A stretch of 64,000 bases of DNA from Chlorocebus sabaeus (GCF_047675955.1 NC_132912.1:15288500-15352499), one strand, 5' to 3'; numbered from the stretch's first letter, positions 23,446-35,041 are shown. Made by a program: numbers and translations. The notes: generated from the letters alone by a model not told the origin.

Positions 23446-24125
23446 ACATTATTTTTTTCTAAAAAAAGGTGGAATCATTTTTGAAACAGTAATTGCCTAA
23501 GACCTGAATACATGACTCAGTAAAGATCGGAAGATGTCACCTGCCCGGGTTATCTTCCCACCCCCAGAACCCTGACGCACTTCAGAATAATTTTAAAATC
23601 AATTGCTCTGGATACTGAAGAAATGAAGAGTATGAGAAAAAGAAGCATCAGTAGAAACCATCTGCCTGCACCTTTAGATATCACAAATGTGTGGTGAAAA
23701 AAAAAATAAGACCAACTTGCGCCTGCTTTGAAGAGAGCTCTCTTTGGTTCTTCCATTTTCCCTTTTATATTTATGGATATGTTGTGACCTGGGTCAACCA
23801 AAAAAGAGAAAAATAAAGTGGAGCACAAGCCAAAGATTGAATCATACAGAATTATATCTTTACCAGAACTAGACCCACCTAAAAGAATGATGAACAGGAT
23901 GTGTCAAACACCACAGTATGAGGCTGAAGTTAAAGAAACAAGCTCTACTTAAGGGTACCAAGAATAGTGTCATCTTCATCTGGGCTGTAACCAAAGCCAG
24001 ATAGCATGCTTAGCATAGTCTTTTAATCTGGAACTATCTTTTTGCTAGCTGGGCTTTATCCATCCCTGCCCTTCATTTAATGGCCAGGCTTCCATCTCAG
24101 CATCTGCCTCAGGGAGATTAAAAAT
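23446..24125. other. Unassigned intergenic sequence
   Basis: No ORF or repeat recognised. It ends in the target word 'ggtaattta' used by the next Alu. Confidence 0.45.
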
Positions 24126-24134
24126 GGTAATTTA

Positions 24135-24421
24135 GCCGGGCGCAGTGGCTCACGCCTGTAATCCCAGCACTTTGGGAGGCCGAGGCGGGCGGATCACAAG
24201 GTCAGGAGATCGAGACCACGGTGAAACCCCGTCTCTACTAAAAATACAAAAAATTAGCCGGGCGCGGTGGCGGGCGCCTGTAGTCCCAGCTACTCAGGAG
24301 GCTGAGGCAGGAGTATAGCATGAACCCGGGAGGCGGAGCTTGCAGTGAGCCGAGATCCGGCCACCGCACTCCAGCCTGGGCGACAGAGCGAGACTCCGTT
24401 TCAAAAAGAAAAAAAAAAAAA
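24135..24421 (+). mobile_element. AluYRa/AluMacYa-like with 12-bp deletion
   Basis: Nearly intact. It reads 'cgagaccacggtgaaacc' with no 'tcctggctaaca' in between, plus 'gagatccggccaccgcactcc'. I associate both with Old World monkey-specific Alu subfamilies. The target duplication is 'ggtaattta' at 24126-24134 and 24422-24430. Confidence 0.88.
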
Positions 24422-24432
24422 GGTAATTTAGG

Positions 24433-24722
24433 GGGCCGGGCACTCACGCCTGTAATCCCAGCACTTTGGGAGGTCGAGGCGGGTGGATCACGAGGTCAGG
24501 AGATCGAGACCATCCTGGCCAACGTGGTGAAAACCCATCTCTACTAAAAGTACAAAAAATTAGCTGGGCATGGTGGCACGTGCCTGTAATCCCAGCTACT
24601 CGGGAGGCTGAGGCAGGATAATCGCTTGAACCCAGGAGTCAGAGGTTGCAGTGAGCCGAGATCGTGCCACTGCACTCCAGCCTGCACACAGAGCGAGACT
24701 CCATTTAAAAAAAAAAAAAAAA
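24433..24722 (+). mobile_element. Alu with damaged 5' end
   Basis: 'ggccgggcactcacgcctg' lacks about six bases of the usual start, which hits the Pol III A box. The A-tail ends at 24722, followed by 'ggtgactta', a variant of the same target word. Confidence 0.92.
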
Positions 24723-24909
24723 GGTGACTTAGGATGCGGAGGCACAGGCATGCTGTCCTGGGCTGCAGCCCAATCTGTGCAGCTGGAGCCACTGTCTCTA
24801 TGTTTAGCAGGCAGGATCATGCCTCGCTTGAACTCTTTTCACTCTGCAGGATGGAAAAGGAAAGAGTGAAGGAAAGAGTATGGCCTTTCCAACCACATCA
24901 GACTCCAGG

Positions 24910-25206
24910 TTTTTTTTTTTTTTGAGATAGAGTCTTGCTGTGTGCCCCAGGCTGGAGTGCAGTGGTGTGATCTCAGCTCACTGTAACCTCAGCCTCCCGG
25001 GCTCAAGCCATCCTCTTACCTCAGCCCCCTGAGTAGTTAGGACTACAGGCAGGCACCACCACACCTGACTAATTTTTGTACTTTTGGTAGAGACGGGGTT
25101 TCGCCATAATGCCCAGGCTGGTCTCACACTCCTGGGCTGGAGCCATCCGCCCACCTCAGTCTTCCAAAGTGCTGGGGTTAGAGGCATGAGCCTCCGCACC
25201 TGGCTT
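24910..25206 (-). mobile_element. Alu
   Basis: T-run, 'gagatagagtcttgctgtg' to 'gagcctccgcacctggct'. Confidence 0.92.
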
Positions 25207-25753
25207 TCATGCCTACCTGAGTCAGGATCCTGCAGAATCCCTGCTGTGACTCGGAAGGTGCGTTGGGAAGCCGTGCTCCTGAGCTGCAGTTGTGGTGCTG
25301 AGGACTGAACATTTGAATTAATGTATTGAATTAACGTGCTTTGGCATTCAGGCTTTTCTTTGCTGGGGTGGGAGGGGATGGCTATCATGGAGAACCTGTG
25401 GTCAGAGGGGAGGGCTGTGGTCAGCACTTCTCTCTCCCTCCTGTAGCTTCAGCCTCTTTGCTCGCAGAAGTTTCTGCCTCCTCCCCTAACCCTGGGCTTG
25501 GGAGTAAAGCAGGGATAGGGTCAGAGGGTGGGAGGGTGGCTGGAGTTCTCAGCACTGCTTTGTCCAAAGAAATCCTCCAAAATGCTCTCACTGTCTCTCA
25601 TGACCCTTTTTAAAATGGACTAAGTGTTGTGGGGCCGGTTCCCAGGCATTTTCTTTGTGAATTCCGCACACTGACACGCTGTTACACCAGTATCCAATTC
25701 CGGAGAAGGCCTCTCCCTTTCTGATCCATTCAAAGGATTCTTAAGACTGACAT
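25207..25753. other. Unassigned intergenic sequence
   Basis: Relatively GC-rich; a 90-codon ORF at 25341-25613 has no recognised motif. Confidence 0.45.
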
Positions 25754-26030
25754 TCTGAGACAGGGTCTCACTGTCATCCAGGCTGGAGTGCAGTGGTGCA
25801 ATCTTGGCTCACTGCAGCCTCCACCTCCCAGGCTGCAGCGATCCTCCCACCTTAGCCTTCGGAGTTGCTGGGACTACAGGTGCGGGTCACCACACGCAAG
25901 TCATTTTTGCATTTTTTTTTGGAGATAGGGTTTCCTTGTATTGCCCAGGCTGGTCTCAAACTCGTGAACTCAAGTGATCTGCCCATCTTGGCCTCCCAAA
26001 GCGCTGGGATTATAGGCATGAGCCACCATG
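25754..26030 (-). mobile_element. AluJ-like
   Basis: 'attctgagacagggtctcac' to 'gagccaccatgcaagtgcc'. Confidence 0.9.
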
Positions 26031-26044
26031 CAAGTGCCACCCAC

Positions 26045-26343
26045 CGTTTTTTTTTTGGTTTTGTTTTTGAGACAGAGTCTTAGTCTGTCACTTAGGCAGG
26101 AGTGCAGTGGCATGAACACAACTCACTGTAGGCTGCACCGGGCTCAAGTGATCCTCCCACCTCAGCCTCCTGAGTAACTGGGACTACAGGCGTGTGCCAC
26201 TGTGCCCAGCTAATTTTTTTTTTTGGTAGAGACAGAGTCTCCCCATATTGCTCAGGCTGGTCTCAAACTCCTGGGCTCAAGCAATCCACCCGTCTAGGCC
26301 TCCCAAAGTGCTGGGATTACAGGCGAGACTCACCACACCCGGC
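26045..26343 (-). mobile_element. Alu
   Basis: 'ttttgagacagagtcttagtc' to 'cgagactcaccacacccggcc'; second of three in a row on this strand. Confidence 0.92.
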
Positions 26344-26347
26344 CAAG

Positions 26348-26650
26348 GCTTTTTTTTGTTTTTTTTTTGAGACGGAGTCTCATTCCACGGCACGTGCTGG
26401 AGTACAGTGGTGGGATGTTGGCTCATTGCAAACTCCACCTCCCAGGTTCAAGTGATTCTCCTGCCTCAGCCTCCCAAGTAGCTGGGATTACAGGAGTGTG
26501 CCACCATGCCCGGCTAATTTTTGTATTTTTAGTAGAGACAGGGTTTCACCCTGTTGGCCAGGCTGGTCTCAAACTCCTGACCTCAGGTGATTCATTCACC
26601 TTGGCATCCCTAAATGCTGGGATTACAGGAGTGAGCCACTGCGCCTGGCC
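26348..26650 (-). mobile_element. Alu
   Basis: 'tttgagacggagtctcattcc' to 'gagccactgcgcctggcc'. Confidence 0.93.
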
Positions 26651-27402
26651 CAGGCTAACTTATTCTTAAGAGAGTGAAGGCTGAAGTTTGTAGTTCAGTC
26701 TGCACTTGACCTCCCTCAGGTCTCTGAACTCTTTGCCACATGTGGCTGCAACGTTATTTAGCAAGAGGCATCCCCCTTCTGTGTTGTGTGGCCTCTTCAG
26801 CAAAGAGGTGCCTGACAGTCCCCTCTGAATAATGACATATTTTCTCTAACAACCAAAATTTGTCGTTCAAAGATGCTTATGCTAATCTCAGCTGTAAGAT
26901 CTCAGACAGTCCTAAGAGAAAGGCACGTTGAATCCACCCATTACCTATCCCCACAATCTTCTAGGGTTCCAGGGCTTTCACCCTGAGTGAAACCTACACT
27001 GCTTGTTCCCTTTTTTCATTATTTAGTGTGAGTGAAGCCAAAACTCAGTCATTCTCTGAGGTGGAGAAGTTTCATACAGATTTTGATGTCTGATATTCTA
27101 TCTGCTTGCACTGTTAAATTTATCAAATACGTATATTTGTTTTCTCAGCAAAATAGTAAGTTTATTGGGGAAACGAGGAATCACAGTTCGTCTTTCCATG
27201 GGAAGGAACCAGCTGCCCTGGGATCTCAGCAGCTGCACTGGTGAAGAGGATGGGAACACTTTCTGCCTAAGCAGAGGCTGTGGCTGCAGGGCTTGTTCGT
27301 GACAAGGACAAGGATAAGTCAAGACTTCCATAACTTGAACCAAGGAGGTGAATAGGAAGCTCCTGCTGTTAGAATTTCCTATTCACATCTTCAAAACTTT
27401 TA
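26651..27402. other. Unassigned intergenic sequence
   Basis: No repeat recognised; ORFs of 70-81 codons at 27032-27343 lie on opposite strands without motifs. Confidence 0.45.
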
Positions 27403-27712
27403 CTGGCCAAGCGCAGTGGCTCACAACTGTAATCCCAGCACTTTGGGAGGCTGAGGCAGGAGGATCGTTTGAGGCCAGAAGTTCTACAGCAGCCTGGGCA
27501 ACCATGTGAAGCTCCATCTCTACAAAAAGTAAAAATAAAATAAAAATTAGCCGACTGAGGTGGCACGCACCTGTGGTCCCAGATACTTGAGGGGTTGAGG
27601 CAGGAAGATTACCTGAGCCCAGGTGTTTGAGGGTGCAGTGAGCTGTGATCACTCCCCTGCCCTCCAGCCTGAGTGACAGAGCCAGACCCTGTCTCAGAAA
27701 AGAAAAACCAAA
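27403..27712 (+). mobile_element. AluJ-like
   Basis: 'ggccaagcgcagtggctcac' to 'ctgtctcagaaaagaaaaacc'. Confidence 0.9.
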
Positions 27713-28318
27713 CTTTTTTTACTGGGGCTTGATATTACTTGGAATAAAGAAGCCACAACAATATAATCACTCTGTTACTATCTAGACTATCAGCATACTA
27801 GCGATATGAATCATAACAAAAGCATAATACGATTTTATCTATAGAGTCACACATTGAAACAATTGGGAGTAAACTTATCAAAGGAAACAGATAACCGATT
27901 ATCACACTTATGAATAATTTCACAAAGAATGCGGTGACTTCATTCACCAAGGATTTCTGGAATCCTGAATTCCAGGTCAATGGTAACACCTCAGAGGACA
28001 GAGGGAGGAAAAGGATTGAATCATACCGAGGCATTTTTTAATTATTCCAAAGGTTATTCTCAAGTGAAAAAAAAGACATCATTGTTATTATGATGGTATT
28101 CCTGAAAATCAAGAGATTCTAATTCACACAAGAGATTCCATCCTTTGACAGCTGTCACGAAGGATACAGTATTTTTTTAAAAATTATTCAGTTGAAATAA
28201 TTAAAGTTTGGTTGAAAAAGTCAAGATGTTATATGGGGGTCAGTTCAGTTCTATATTTTGTAGGTACATCAATCTGGAGTCTTAGGCACAAAGAATAGAC
28301 ATCCAGAAATCCAACTTG
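27713..28318. other. Unassigned intergenic sequence
   Basis: AT-rich; no ORF with motifs and no repeat assigned. Confidence 0.45.
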
Positions 28319-28319
28319 C

Positions 28320-28424
28320 AGCCAGCTGTGGTGGCTCACGCCTGTCATTCCAGCAATTTGGGAGGCTGAGGTGGGAGGGTTGCCTGAGGCCAGGAGTTTG
28401 AGACCAGCCTGGGCAACGTATCCA
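28320..28424 (+). mobile_element. Alu left-arm fragment
   Basis: 'gccagctgtggtggctcacg' to 'agcctgggcaacgta', with no right arm. Confidence 0.85.
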
Positions 28425-29470
28425 CTGATGTTGTCTCATCCCAGTGATGATCTGAGGAGAGCTAGCTGCAGTATTACAGGAAAAGGACATCTTTGAAAGA
28501 TGACTGTCTTTCATATGAGACCCTGAAAATGCTCTATGGCCAAGAATTCTCTCTGTTCTCTATTGCTACTTGTCTGAAGTTGTGCCTCTTCAGCTTTTAC
28601 CCTTTAATCCAGAAAAAGGCAAACCTCGTCCCTGAGAAAGACCTTATATTCCTCTTCTTTTACTCAAGAAAAAGATGAAATGTTTTCTGTCCTCTGTCCA
28701 GGAAAAATGTAACTGATCTTCAATGCAATTTGAGCTTTTCTCTGTTTCCAAGTAGGTATTTTGTATTTGCCGTCATTATGCCCCACTTATGGGTCCAACG
28801 ATCTCAAATGTGAAATTTCCCACTACTGGGCATTTGATATCATTTTAACCTTCTCTCTTACCTTCTCTGGCCTTTGAAGAGTGACTAATGTCACAGGACT
28901 CCAAAATAACCGACCTCGGAGAGTAGCTATCAAGTTATTTTTCTGAGGCTCGCAGGATCGTTTAACATCACTATTACTGGGTTTCTGGAAGACATTTATA
29001 ATTATGTTATACTATTTATAAAATGGTTAGCATTCTGGGAAACAATACTTTTAGCTTTCCGTAATGAAAGCAGCTCTATTGAATAAGCATTGCAAAGTGG
29101 CAGAAAGCACAGTTCATAAATGAAGTTACTGTTTCTTTATTTGTCTGTGAAATGACAGAAGAAATAACCTCACCAGTTGACTGTAAGGACCACAGGACAC
29201 GCTTATAGCCCTTCTGGAAATGCAGGAGGTACTAAGTGTTAGCCGTGGTTCCCAGCCCTGGAATTCATCTCTCTGAGGCAGCTGTGTGGGGTAGAGAGAA
29301 TACTGCACTTCTGAACACAACATGTGAGTTTCTGTGCAAATCCTGGGTCTTTGGCACTGTTTTGGTAAGAGTTCATTTCAGTGCCTTTGAATGCAAGAGT
29401 GGATTAACATCACCTGCCTTAGCTATAAAGCAGAGTAGCTGTGAGAATCATAACACAATAATGTAATATG
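28425..29470. other. Unassigned intergenic sequence
   Basis: 1 kb without a recognised repeat or credible gene. Confidence 0.45.
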
Positions 29471-29752
29471 AGGCTGGGCACGGTGGCTCACGCCTGTAAT
29501 CCCAGTACTTTGGGAGCCCGAGGCTGGCAGATCACCTGAGGCCAGGAGATGGAGACCAGCCTGGCCAACATGATGAAACTACTAAAAATACAAAAATTAG
29601 CCAGGCATGGTGGCGCACACCTGTAGTCCCAGCTACTTGGGAGGCTGAGGCAGGAGAATCACTTGAAAATGGGAGGCTGCAGTGGGCCGAGATTGTCCCA
29701 CTGCCCACCAGCCTGGGTGACAGAGCGAGACTCTGTCTCAACAAAAAAAGGA
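29471..29752 (+). mobile_element. Alu with short deletions
   Basis: 'aggctgggcacggtggctcac' to 'ctcaacaaaaaaaggaag'. It lacks the usual 'ccccgtctct' before 'actaaaaatac'. Confidence 0.92.
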
Positions 29753-29947
29753 AGGTATTATAAGAAAGTAGAGTGTAAATATGAAACTCTTTAGGGAGTG
29801 ATTATTATACTTTATCTTGTACAGTTGGTTCCCTGGTTTTGAAACTGCCTTTGCAAAAACTGTAACAGAAAATGATGACAGTGAAAGAGATCTGATCCAA
29901 CCAACCCCCATTTTGCCTTTAACTTCCAAGCTGCCCATAGTTATTCC

Positions 29948-30560
29948 TGAGCTTGGGCCAAGCTAACTTTGGGAAAAACTTAGTTTACAGTTTCGATGAT
30001 AACAGCCCTTTCTCCAAACTAAAGCACCTTTGTAAAGCTAATGGAAGACAATCAGGTTAGGAGGATGACAGGAAGCTGAGTTCTGCTAGGGTGTAGACAG
30101 AAACAGTTAGCAGCCATTGTTCCAGAGGCCACAAGATGTGCAACTTCCCCAATCACTCCTGCAAATAGCATCATATCATAGAATTTAAGATTGCCCTTTT
30201 GAGATGTCTTTTTCAGGTTTTGGCATGTCTGACAACTGACCAATGGCTTCACCTGGACCCACCAACCAGTCCTGGGGCTACACCCAGAAGCAGACTCAGT
30301 GCTCACAGTGACCATTCCCCACACCACTATGATTGCACCCCCCAACCAATCAGCAGCACCCATTCCCTTGATTACCAAACTATCCTTGAAAAACCCTAGC
30401 CTCCGAATTTTCAGGGAGGCTGATTTGAATAATGATAAAACCCTGGTTTCCCATTCAGCCGGCTCTATGTGGGTAAAACTCTTTCTCCGTTGCAATTCGC
30501 CTGTCTTGATAAATCAGCTGCATCTGGGCAGCGGGCAAGAAGAACCTGCTGAGAGGTTAC
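29948..30560 (+). mobile_element. ERV1-type solitary LTR
   Basis: Resembles a gamma-retrovirus-like LTR. It has a U3-like region with 'gttccagaggccacaagatg', a CCAAT-like 'cccaaccaatcagcagcacc', a TATA/poly(A)-like 'aataatgataaaaccc', and an end at 'gcgggcaagaagaacc...gaggttaca'. No internal gag, pol or env sequence is next to it. A clear target duplication was not found, so the start is uncertain. Confidence 0.65.
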
Positions 30561-30583
30561 AGTTTCATTCCTCAGGTCTATTA

Positions 30584-30965
30584 ACCAGGTTTTCCAGAGA
30601 AACAGAACCAGTCGATGTGTATATAAAAGAAGATTAGGAGGAATGGGCTTACGAGATGACGGTGTTTGAGAAGTCCCACAATCTGCCATCTGCAGACTGA
30701 GACCCAAGAAAGCTGGTGGCGTAACTCAGGCTGAAGACCAGAGAACCAGGGGGCCAGTGGGGGTAAGTCCCAGTCTAAGGGCAAAAAAAGATGAGATGAG
30801 ATCACCCAGCTCAACAGCGAGGCAGAAAAATAAAAGGAGGTGAACTCCTTCTGTCTCTGTTTTTTGTTCCATTCGGGCCCTCAATGGATTGGATTTACAA
30901 GACAGAAACCCCCTAATTATGAATTTCAGAGATTATACAGGAACTACATCATAGCTGCCCCCATC
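30584..30965 (-). repeat. LTR-like interspersed repeat, family not assigned
   Basis: 'ggttttccagagaaacagaacc', 'gtcccacaatctgccatctgc' and 'ggccctcaatggattggat' are words I recognise from a common dispersed repeat. It shares its start motif with the element at 33984. Confidence 0.45.
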
Positions 30966-31005
30966 CCTTCTAGAGACTTCGACAGAAACCCTAAACACTA
31001 ACTGG

Positions 31006-31329
31006 GTTTTTTTTTTTGGTGTTTTTTGTTTGTTTGTTTGTTTTTTGAGATGGAGTCTTGCTCTGTCACTCAGGCTGGAGTGCAATGGCGCGAGCTCGGC
31101 TCACTGCAACCTCTGCCTCCCAGGTTCAAGTGATTCTCCTGCCTCAGCCTCCCAAGTAGATGGGATTATAGGCACATATCACAACGTCGGCTAATCTTTC
31201 TGTATTTTTAGTAGAGATGGGGTTTTACCATGTTGGCCAGGCTGGTCTCGAACCCCTGACCTCAGGTGATCCACCCGCCCTGGTCTCCGAAAGTGCTGGG
31301 ATTACAGGCGTGAGCCACTGTGCCGAGCC
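31006..31329 (-). mobile_element. Alu with (TTTG)n tail
   Basis: TTTG repeats at 31024-31044 precede 'gagatggagtcttgctctg'; ends 'gagccactgtgccgagcc'. Confidence 0.93.
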
Positions 31330-31549
31330 AGAAATGCTACCTTTCTAATGGAAACAACCACTGGGAAGAGAATGGGAAGGCGCTGTGTGTTACAGCGCAT
31401 GTCAGTGCAGATCAATGAATGCAAAGGCGCAGCTCCAGGGGAGATAAACCCGCAAATCTCTCCGGAGTAATTCACGATCTCTGTTTTCCAAGATGATTAC
31501 TATTCCTTCATCCTTTAATCCAGTGTTAAATTAAGTGTAGCCTAAAGCG

Positions 31550-32262
31550 GCCTTCTTGTAAATTTGGCCTAAAGGTTTCTCCCGCAGAGGGAACTATATA
31601 ACAGGATGTACAAACAGACCGGAAACTACTCTTACCAATCACTGAGTTCCGGCCAGTCAAAGGGGCCAACTGTTTAAACTGCGTTCAAATGAGAGAAATG
31701 GCAAGTGGTAGCCAATCTGGCTGTCTCTGGACTTCACGTCACTTTCCTTTGCCTCTGACATGGTGGCAGTGCCGCAGCCTCTCTCAACCTATTCTGGTTC
31801 AGGGCATAGGGTAGGCGCACCTGGCACTGATAACTTGAGTGTACCCTGAGAATGACCCTGTAAGGCAGGCACACCTGAATGTGTGTTCAGAGTCCCATGC
31901 TAGGGAATCTGGGAGTAGCCCACCCAGAGATCCATTCCTTTTCTATGAAAAACATTTGATCCCCGACCCTGGCCCGTGGAACACAGGTTGTACCGGGGAT
32001 TGAGACCGTTTGTTTTGGGTTAAATGAAGGTTGCCAGGTGGAATTTGTTAGAGGGAGGGTGTAAAGTGAAAATGCTATCGAAATTGCATGCATTTTGCAA
32101 GCGTTTGCAGTTTGCCTGCTTGGCCCACCACCACTGGACTCTCTCCCCTGTATGTAAGACCCCAATAAAACTCACGTCTCCTTCGCTGGTGTGGGATCCC
32201 GTCTTTGGCCTCTTGTACCTGATGCCATCCCTACTGAGATTAATAGGGGTCTGGCATGACAA
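31550..32262 (+). repeat. Possible solitary LTR, family not assigned
   Basis: The end has LTR-like order: 'ccccaataaaactcacgtctcc', a GT-rich stretch 'cgctggtgtgggatccc', and a terminus 'tctggcatgaca'. The 5' limit is a guess and no target duplication was confirmed. Possible function unknown. Confidence 0.4.
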
Positions 32263-33007
32263 TGGGGCTGCCCGATTTGAGAATTGTTCTTTGCTTAATT
32301 AAACTGTTAAATTTGTCTAGAGTTTTCAGTACTAGGTTGCCAGTAACTTTTGTCCAGGAGACTCTGGCTATGCAGAAACATGAAAACATTTGTTTCCTGA
32401 CAGCAAGTGGAGTCGCAGAACTTGCTTGGATTTGGGGGTGAGGTTGACAGATGTTTGTAGGGTGACCCTGAGGTTTCTGGCCAAGGAAAATGTATGGTGA
32501 GGCCATTTACTGGGATAGTACACAGGCAAAAACGAGAACTGTTTTTTTCTGATTTGTGGGGAGTAGGGAATTCACAGGACAACATGAAGACAATAAATAG
32601 AGTTTTAGTTGCTTGAGGATGCTCAGTCTGCAGTTTGAACTCAGTGGCAGTCCTGGGATGAAGATGTGGATGTGGGAGTCCCAAACAGGCAGTGATGTGA
32701 AATTGCTCGGGCGAGATGGCAGGAATAACCTGGACCTTGGGAAGAGGATGGAGGGTAGAGCCAAGACATGGCAACACAGTGTGTCCACCTTCAGTTTTTC
32801 AACAGACCATTGTGAACAGGACAAAAGAGAGAAATCTGTTAGGTACTGCTGCCCAACTTGACATGCTATTTCACATAAATGTCTCCCCAGCTGCAAATCT
32901 GGGGCATAGCTGTTAATCGACCCCAGAAACAAAGAGAAAAATGAATCATTCCCTGAGGTACCCAATGGAAGGTGCTACCAGGCTGTAAAGTAGCTTCAAC
33001 GTTTCTA
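32263..33007. other. Unassigned intergenic sequence
   Basis: ORFs up to 156 codons (32307-32965, minus strand, two frames) overlap each other and a plus-strand ORF, and show no domain or signal I recognise. Confidence 0.45.
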
Positions 33008-33168
33008 AAGCAGGGGTCTACAAGCCCATGTATGAGAATCAGCTAGGCAGTGTTTTTGTTTGTTTTGTTTTTAAATCAGTTTCGCCTACAGAGACCCTAA
33101 TTCAATCAGTCTGTGGTGGGGCCCAAATGCTTTAGTAATTTTTTTCCAGCTCCCAGGGGATGCTAACA
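33008..33168. mobile_element. MER5A-like (hAT-Charlie) relic
   Basis: 'gtatgagaatcagctaggcag' and 'ctaattcaatcagtctgtgg' with 'tggggcccaaatgc' and 'ccaggggatgctaacatg' follow MER5A order; a TTTG run is inserted. Confidence 0.6.
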
Positions 33169-33170
33169 TG

Positions 33171-33564
33171 TATCCATGGTTTGGATCCGTGTCCCCATGT
33201 CCCCGCCAAATCTCATGTTGAAATGTGATCCCTAGTGTTGGAGGTGGGCCTGGTGGGAGGCGCTTGGATCATGGGGGTGCCTCTCATGAATGACTTGGTG
33301 CTGTTCCCTTGCTGATGAGTGAGACATGGTTTAAAACTGAACGTCGCCTCGCACTCTCTCTCTCGCTCCCACTCTGGACATGTGTGATGCCTGCTCCTGC
33401 TCTGCCTTCCGCCATGATTGTAAACTCCCTGAGGCCTCATCAAGTAGACGCTGGTGCCATGCTTCCTGTACAGCCTGCAGAACCATAGCCAGTTAAACCT
33501 GTTTTCTTTATAAATCACCCAGCCTCAGGTATTCCTTTACGGCAACACAAGAATGGCCTAACAC
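33171..33564 (+). mobile_element. MST/MLT1-type MaLR solitary LTR
   Basis: 'tggtttggatccgtgtcccc', 'gttggaggtgggcctggtgg', 'ccttccgccatgattgtaaac', 'cttcctgtacagcctgcag' and 'ctttataaatcacccagcc' are in LTR order. The same family as the split copy at 20839, opposite orientation. Confidence 0.87.
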
Positions 33565-33877
33565 CCCAGGTTTGAGCAACACCCTTCTATAGTTATGTGT
33601 ACATTTTCTTTTTTTACCATAGAACAACTCAATTCAAGAATTCAAGACCAGCTGCCATGTTTTACAAAGGTATTTCTTTGAGTAGCAAATTATGGTGATT
33701 GGGGACTTACCCTAACATTATTGCTTCATAGACAATGTCCTAATACATGTTTCTAGACAAATCTGTAAGAAAGTTGCACCTTCACAGAGCTCACTGGTTA
33801 TCTTCAAACACCTGGAAAAACATCCCCTTTGAGCAAAGGAGAGATTACTCAGCTGAAGCTTGCAGAAAGCAGTACAA
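33565..33877. other. Unassigned intergenic sequence
   Basis: No ORF or repeat recognised. Confidence 0.4.
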
Positions 33878-33983
33878 TGGGGCTGGGCACCACGGCTCAC
33901 GCCTATAATCCCAGCATTTTGGGAGGCTGACGCGGGCGGATCGCTTGAGGCCAGGAGTTCGAGACTAGCCTGGTCAACATGGT
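33878..33983 (+). mobile_element. Alu, left part (interrupted)
   Basis: 'ggctgggcaccacggctcacg' to 'cctggtcaacatggt', where a 485-bp element is inserted; it resumes at 34469. Confidence 0.92.
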
Positions 33984-34468
33984 CATAGTAAGGTTCTCTA
34001 GAGGGATATAATGGAATATATATATACATACACACACATACACACACACACACATATATAGATAGATAGATATATATAAAGGGGAATTTGTTAAGTATTA
34101 ACTCACATGATCATAAGGTCCCACAATAGGCCGTCTGCAGGCTGAGGAGCAAGGAGAACCAGTCCGAGTTCCAAAACTGAAGAACTTGGAGCCTGATGTT
34201 CGAGGGCAGGAAGCCTCCAGCATGGGAAAAAGATGAAGACTGGAAAACTCAGCCAGTCTAGACCTTCTACCTTCCTCTGCCTGCTTGTATCCTAGCTGCG
34301 CTGGTGGCTGATTAGATGGTGCCCACCCGGATTGAGGGTGGGTCTACCTTTCCCAGCCCACTGACGCAAATGTTAACCTCCTTTGGTAACACCCTCACAG
34401 ACACACCCAGGATCAATACTTTGCATCCTTCAGTCCAATCAGGTTGACACTCAGTAGTAACTACCACA
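33984..34468 (-). mobile_element. LTR-like element inserted in an Alu
   Basis: 485 bp flanked by a perfect 5-bp duplication 'atggt' (33979-33983 and 34469-34473) that exactly interrupts the Alu reading 'caacatggtgaaa'. On the minus strand it starts TGTGGTAGTTACTACTGAG. It ends after 'ttctctagagaacc'-type sequence and carries TA, CA and GATA microsatellites at 34014-34076. TG start and 5-bp duplication fit an ERVL/MaLR-class solitary LTR; the exact family is not assigned. Confidence 0.7.
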
Positions 34469-34683
34469 ATGGTGAAATCCCATCTCTACTAAACACACAA
34501 AAGTTAGCCATGGTAGTACATACCTGTAGTCTCAGCTACTAGGGAGGCAGAGGCAGGAGAATTACTTGAACCCAGGAGGCAGAGGTTTCAGTGAGCCAAG
34601 GTAGCGCCACTGTACTCCAGCCTGGGCGACAGAGTTAACACTCTGTCTCAAAACAAACAAACAAACAAACAAACAAACAAAAA
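34469..34683 (+). mobile_element. Alu, right part, (CAAA)n tail
   Basis: 'atggtgaaatcccatctctac' to a CAAA-repeat tail at 34652-34681. Confidence 0.92.
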
Positions 34684-35041
34684 GTAGTAGAATGGGGAAA
34701 AAGAGATGCCACTGTTTTGTCTACCATTTTCCCTAAAAAGTACCTGAGAAGCAGCTTGTATAATCCCAAAATGACCATTGTCACACTAAAGCCAACAGGA
34801 TTAGGGAACTGTAAGATACTAGTAATAGTTCAGAGAAATAAGTTGTATTTGTAATTTACAACTTACCAAAAACTTTGATGTGCCTTGTCTCACCTGAATT
34901 CAACTCACCCAGAGGTAAGGAGAGCAAATATCCCCAACGTATTCCTAAAGCATCAGAAGTGAGCCACCTGTCTGTTGGTCAGAGCCAGGCCTGACACCCA
35001 GAGCTTCTTCTCCAAGTCCTAGATTTTAATAATTAGCATGA
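34684..35041. other. Unassigned intergenic sequence
   Basis: No ORF or repeat recognised. Confidence 0.4.

Noticed and set aside
29948..32262. A provirus between the LTR-like sequences near 30 and 32 kb
   Set aside because: The two LTR-like sequences are not similar to each other. The DNA between them holds an unrelated repeat and an Alu, with no gag, pol or env reading.
32307..32965. 152-156 codon minus-strand ORFs
   Set aside because: Two frames overlap each other and a plus-strand ORF. No splice structure, domain or pseudogene similarity is recognised, and the length is compatible with chance in non-repetitive DNA.
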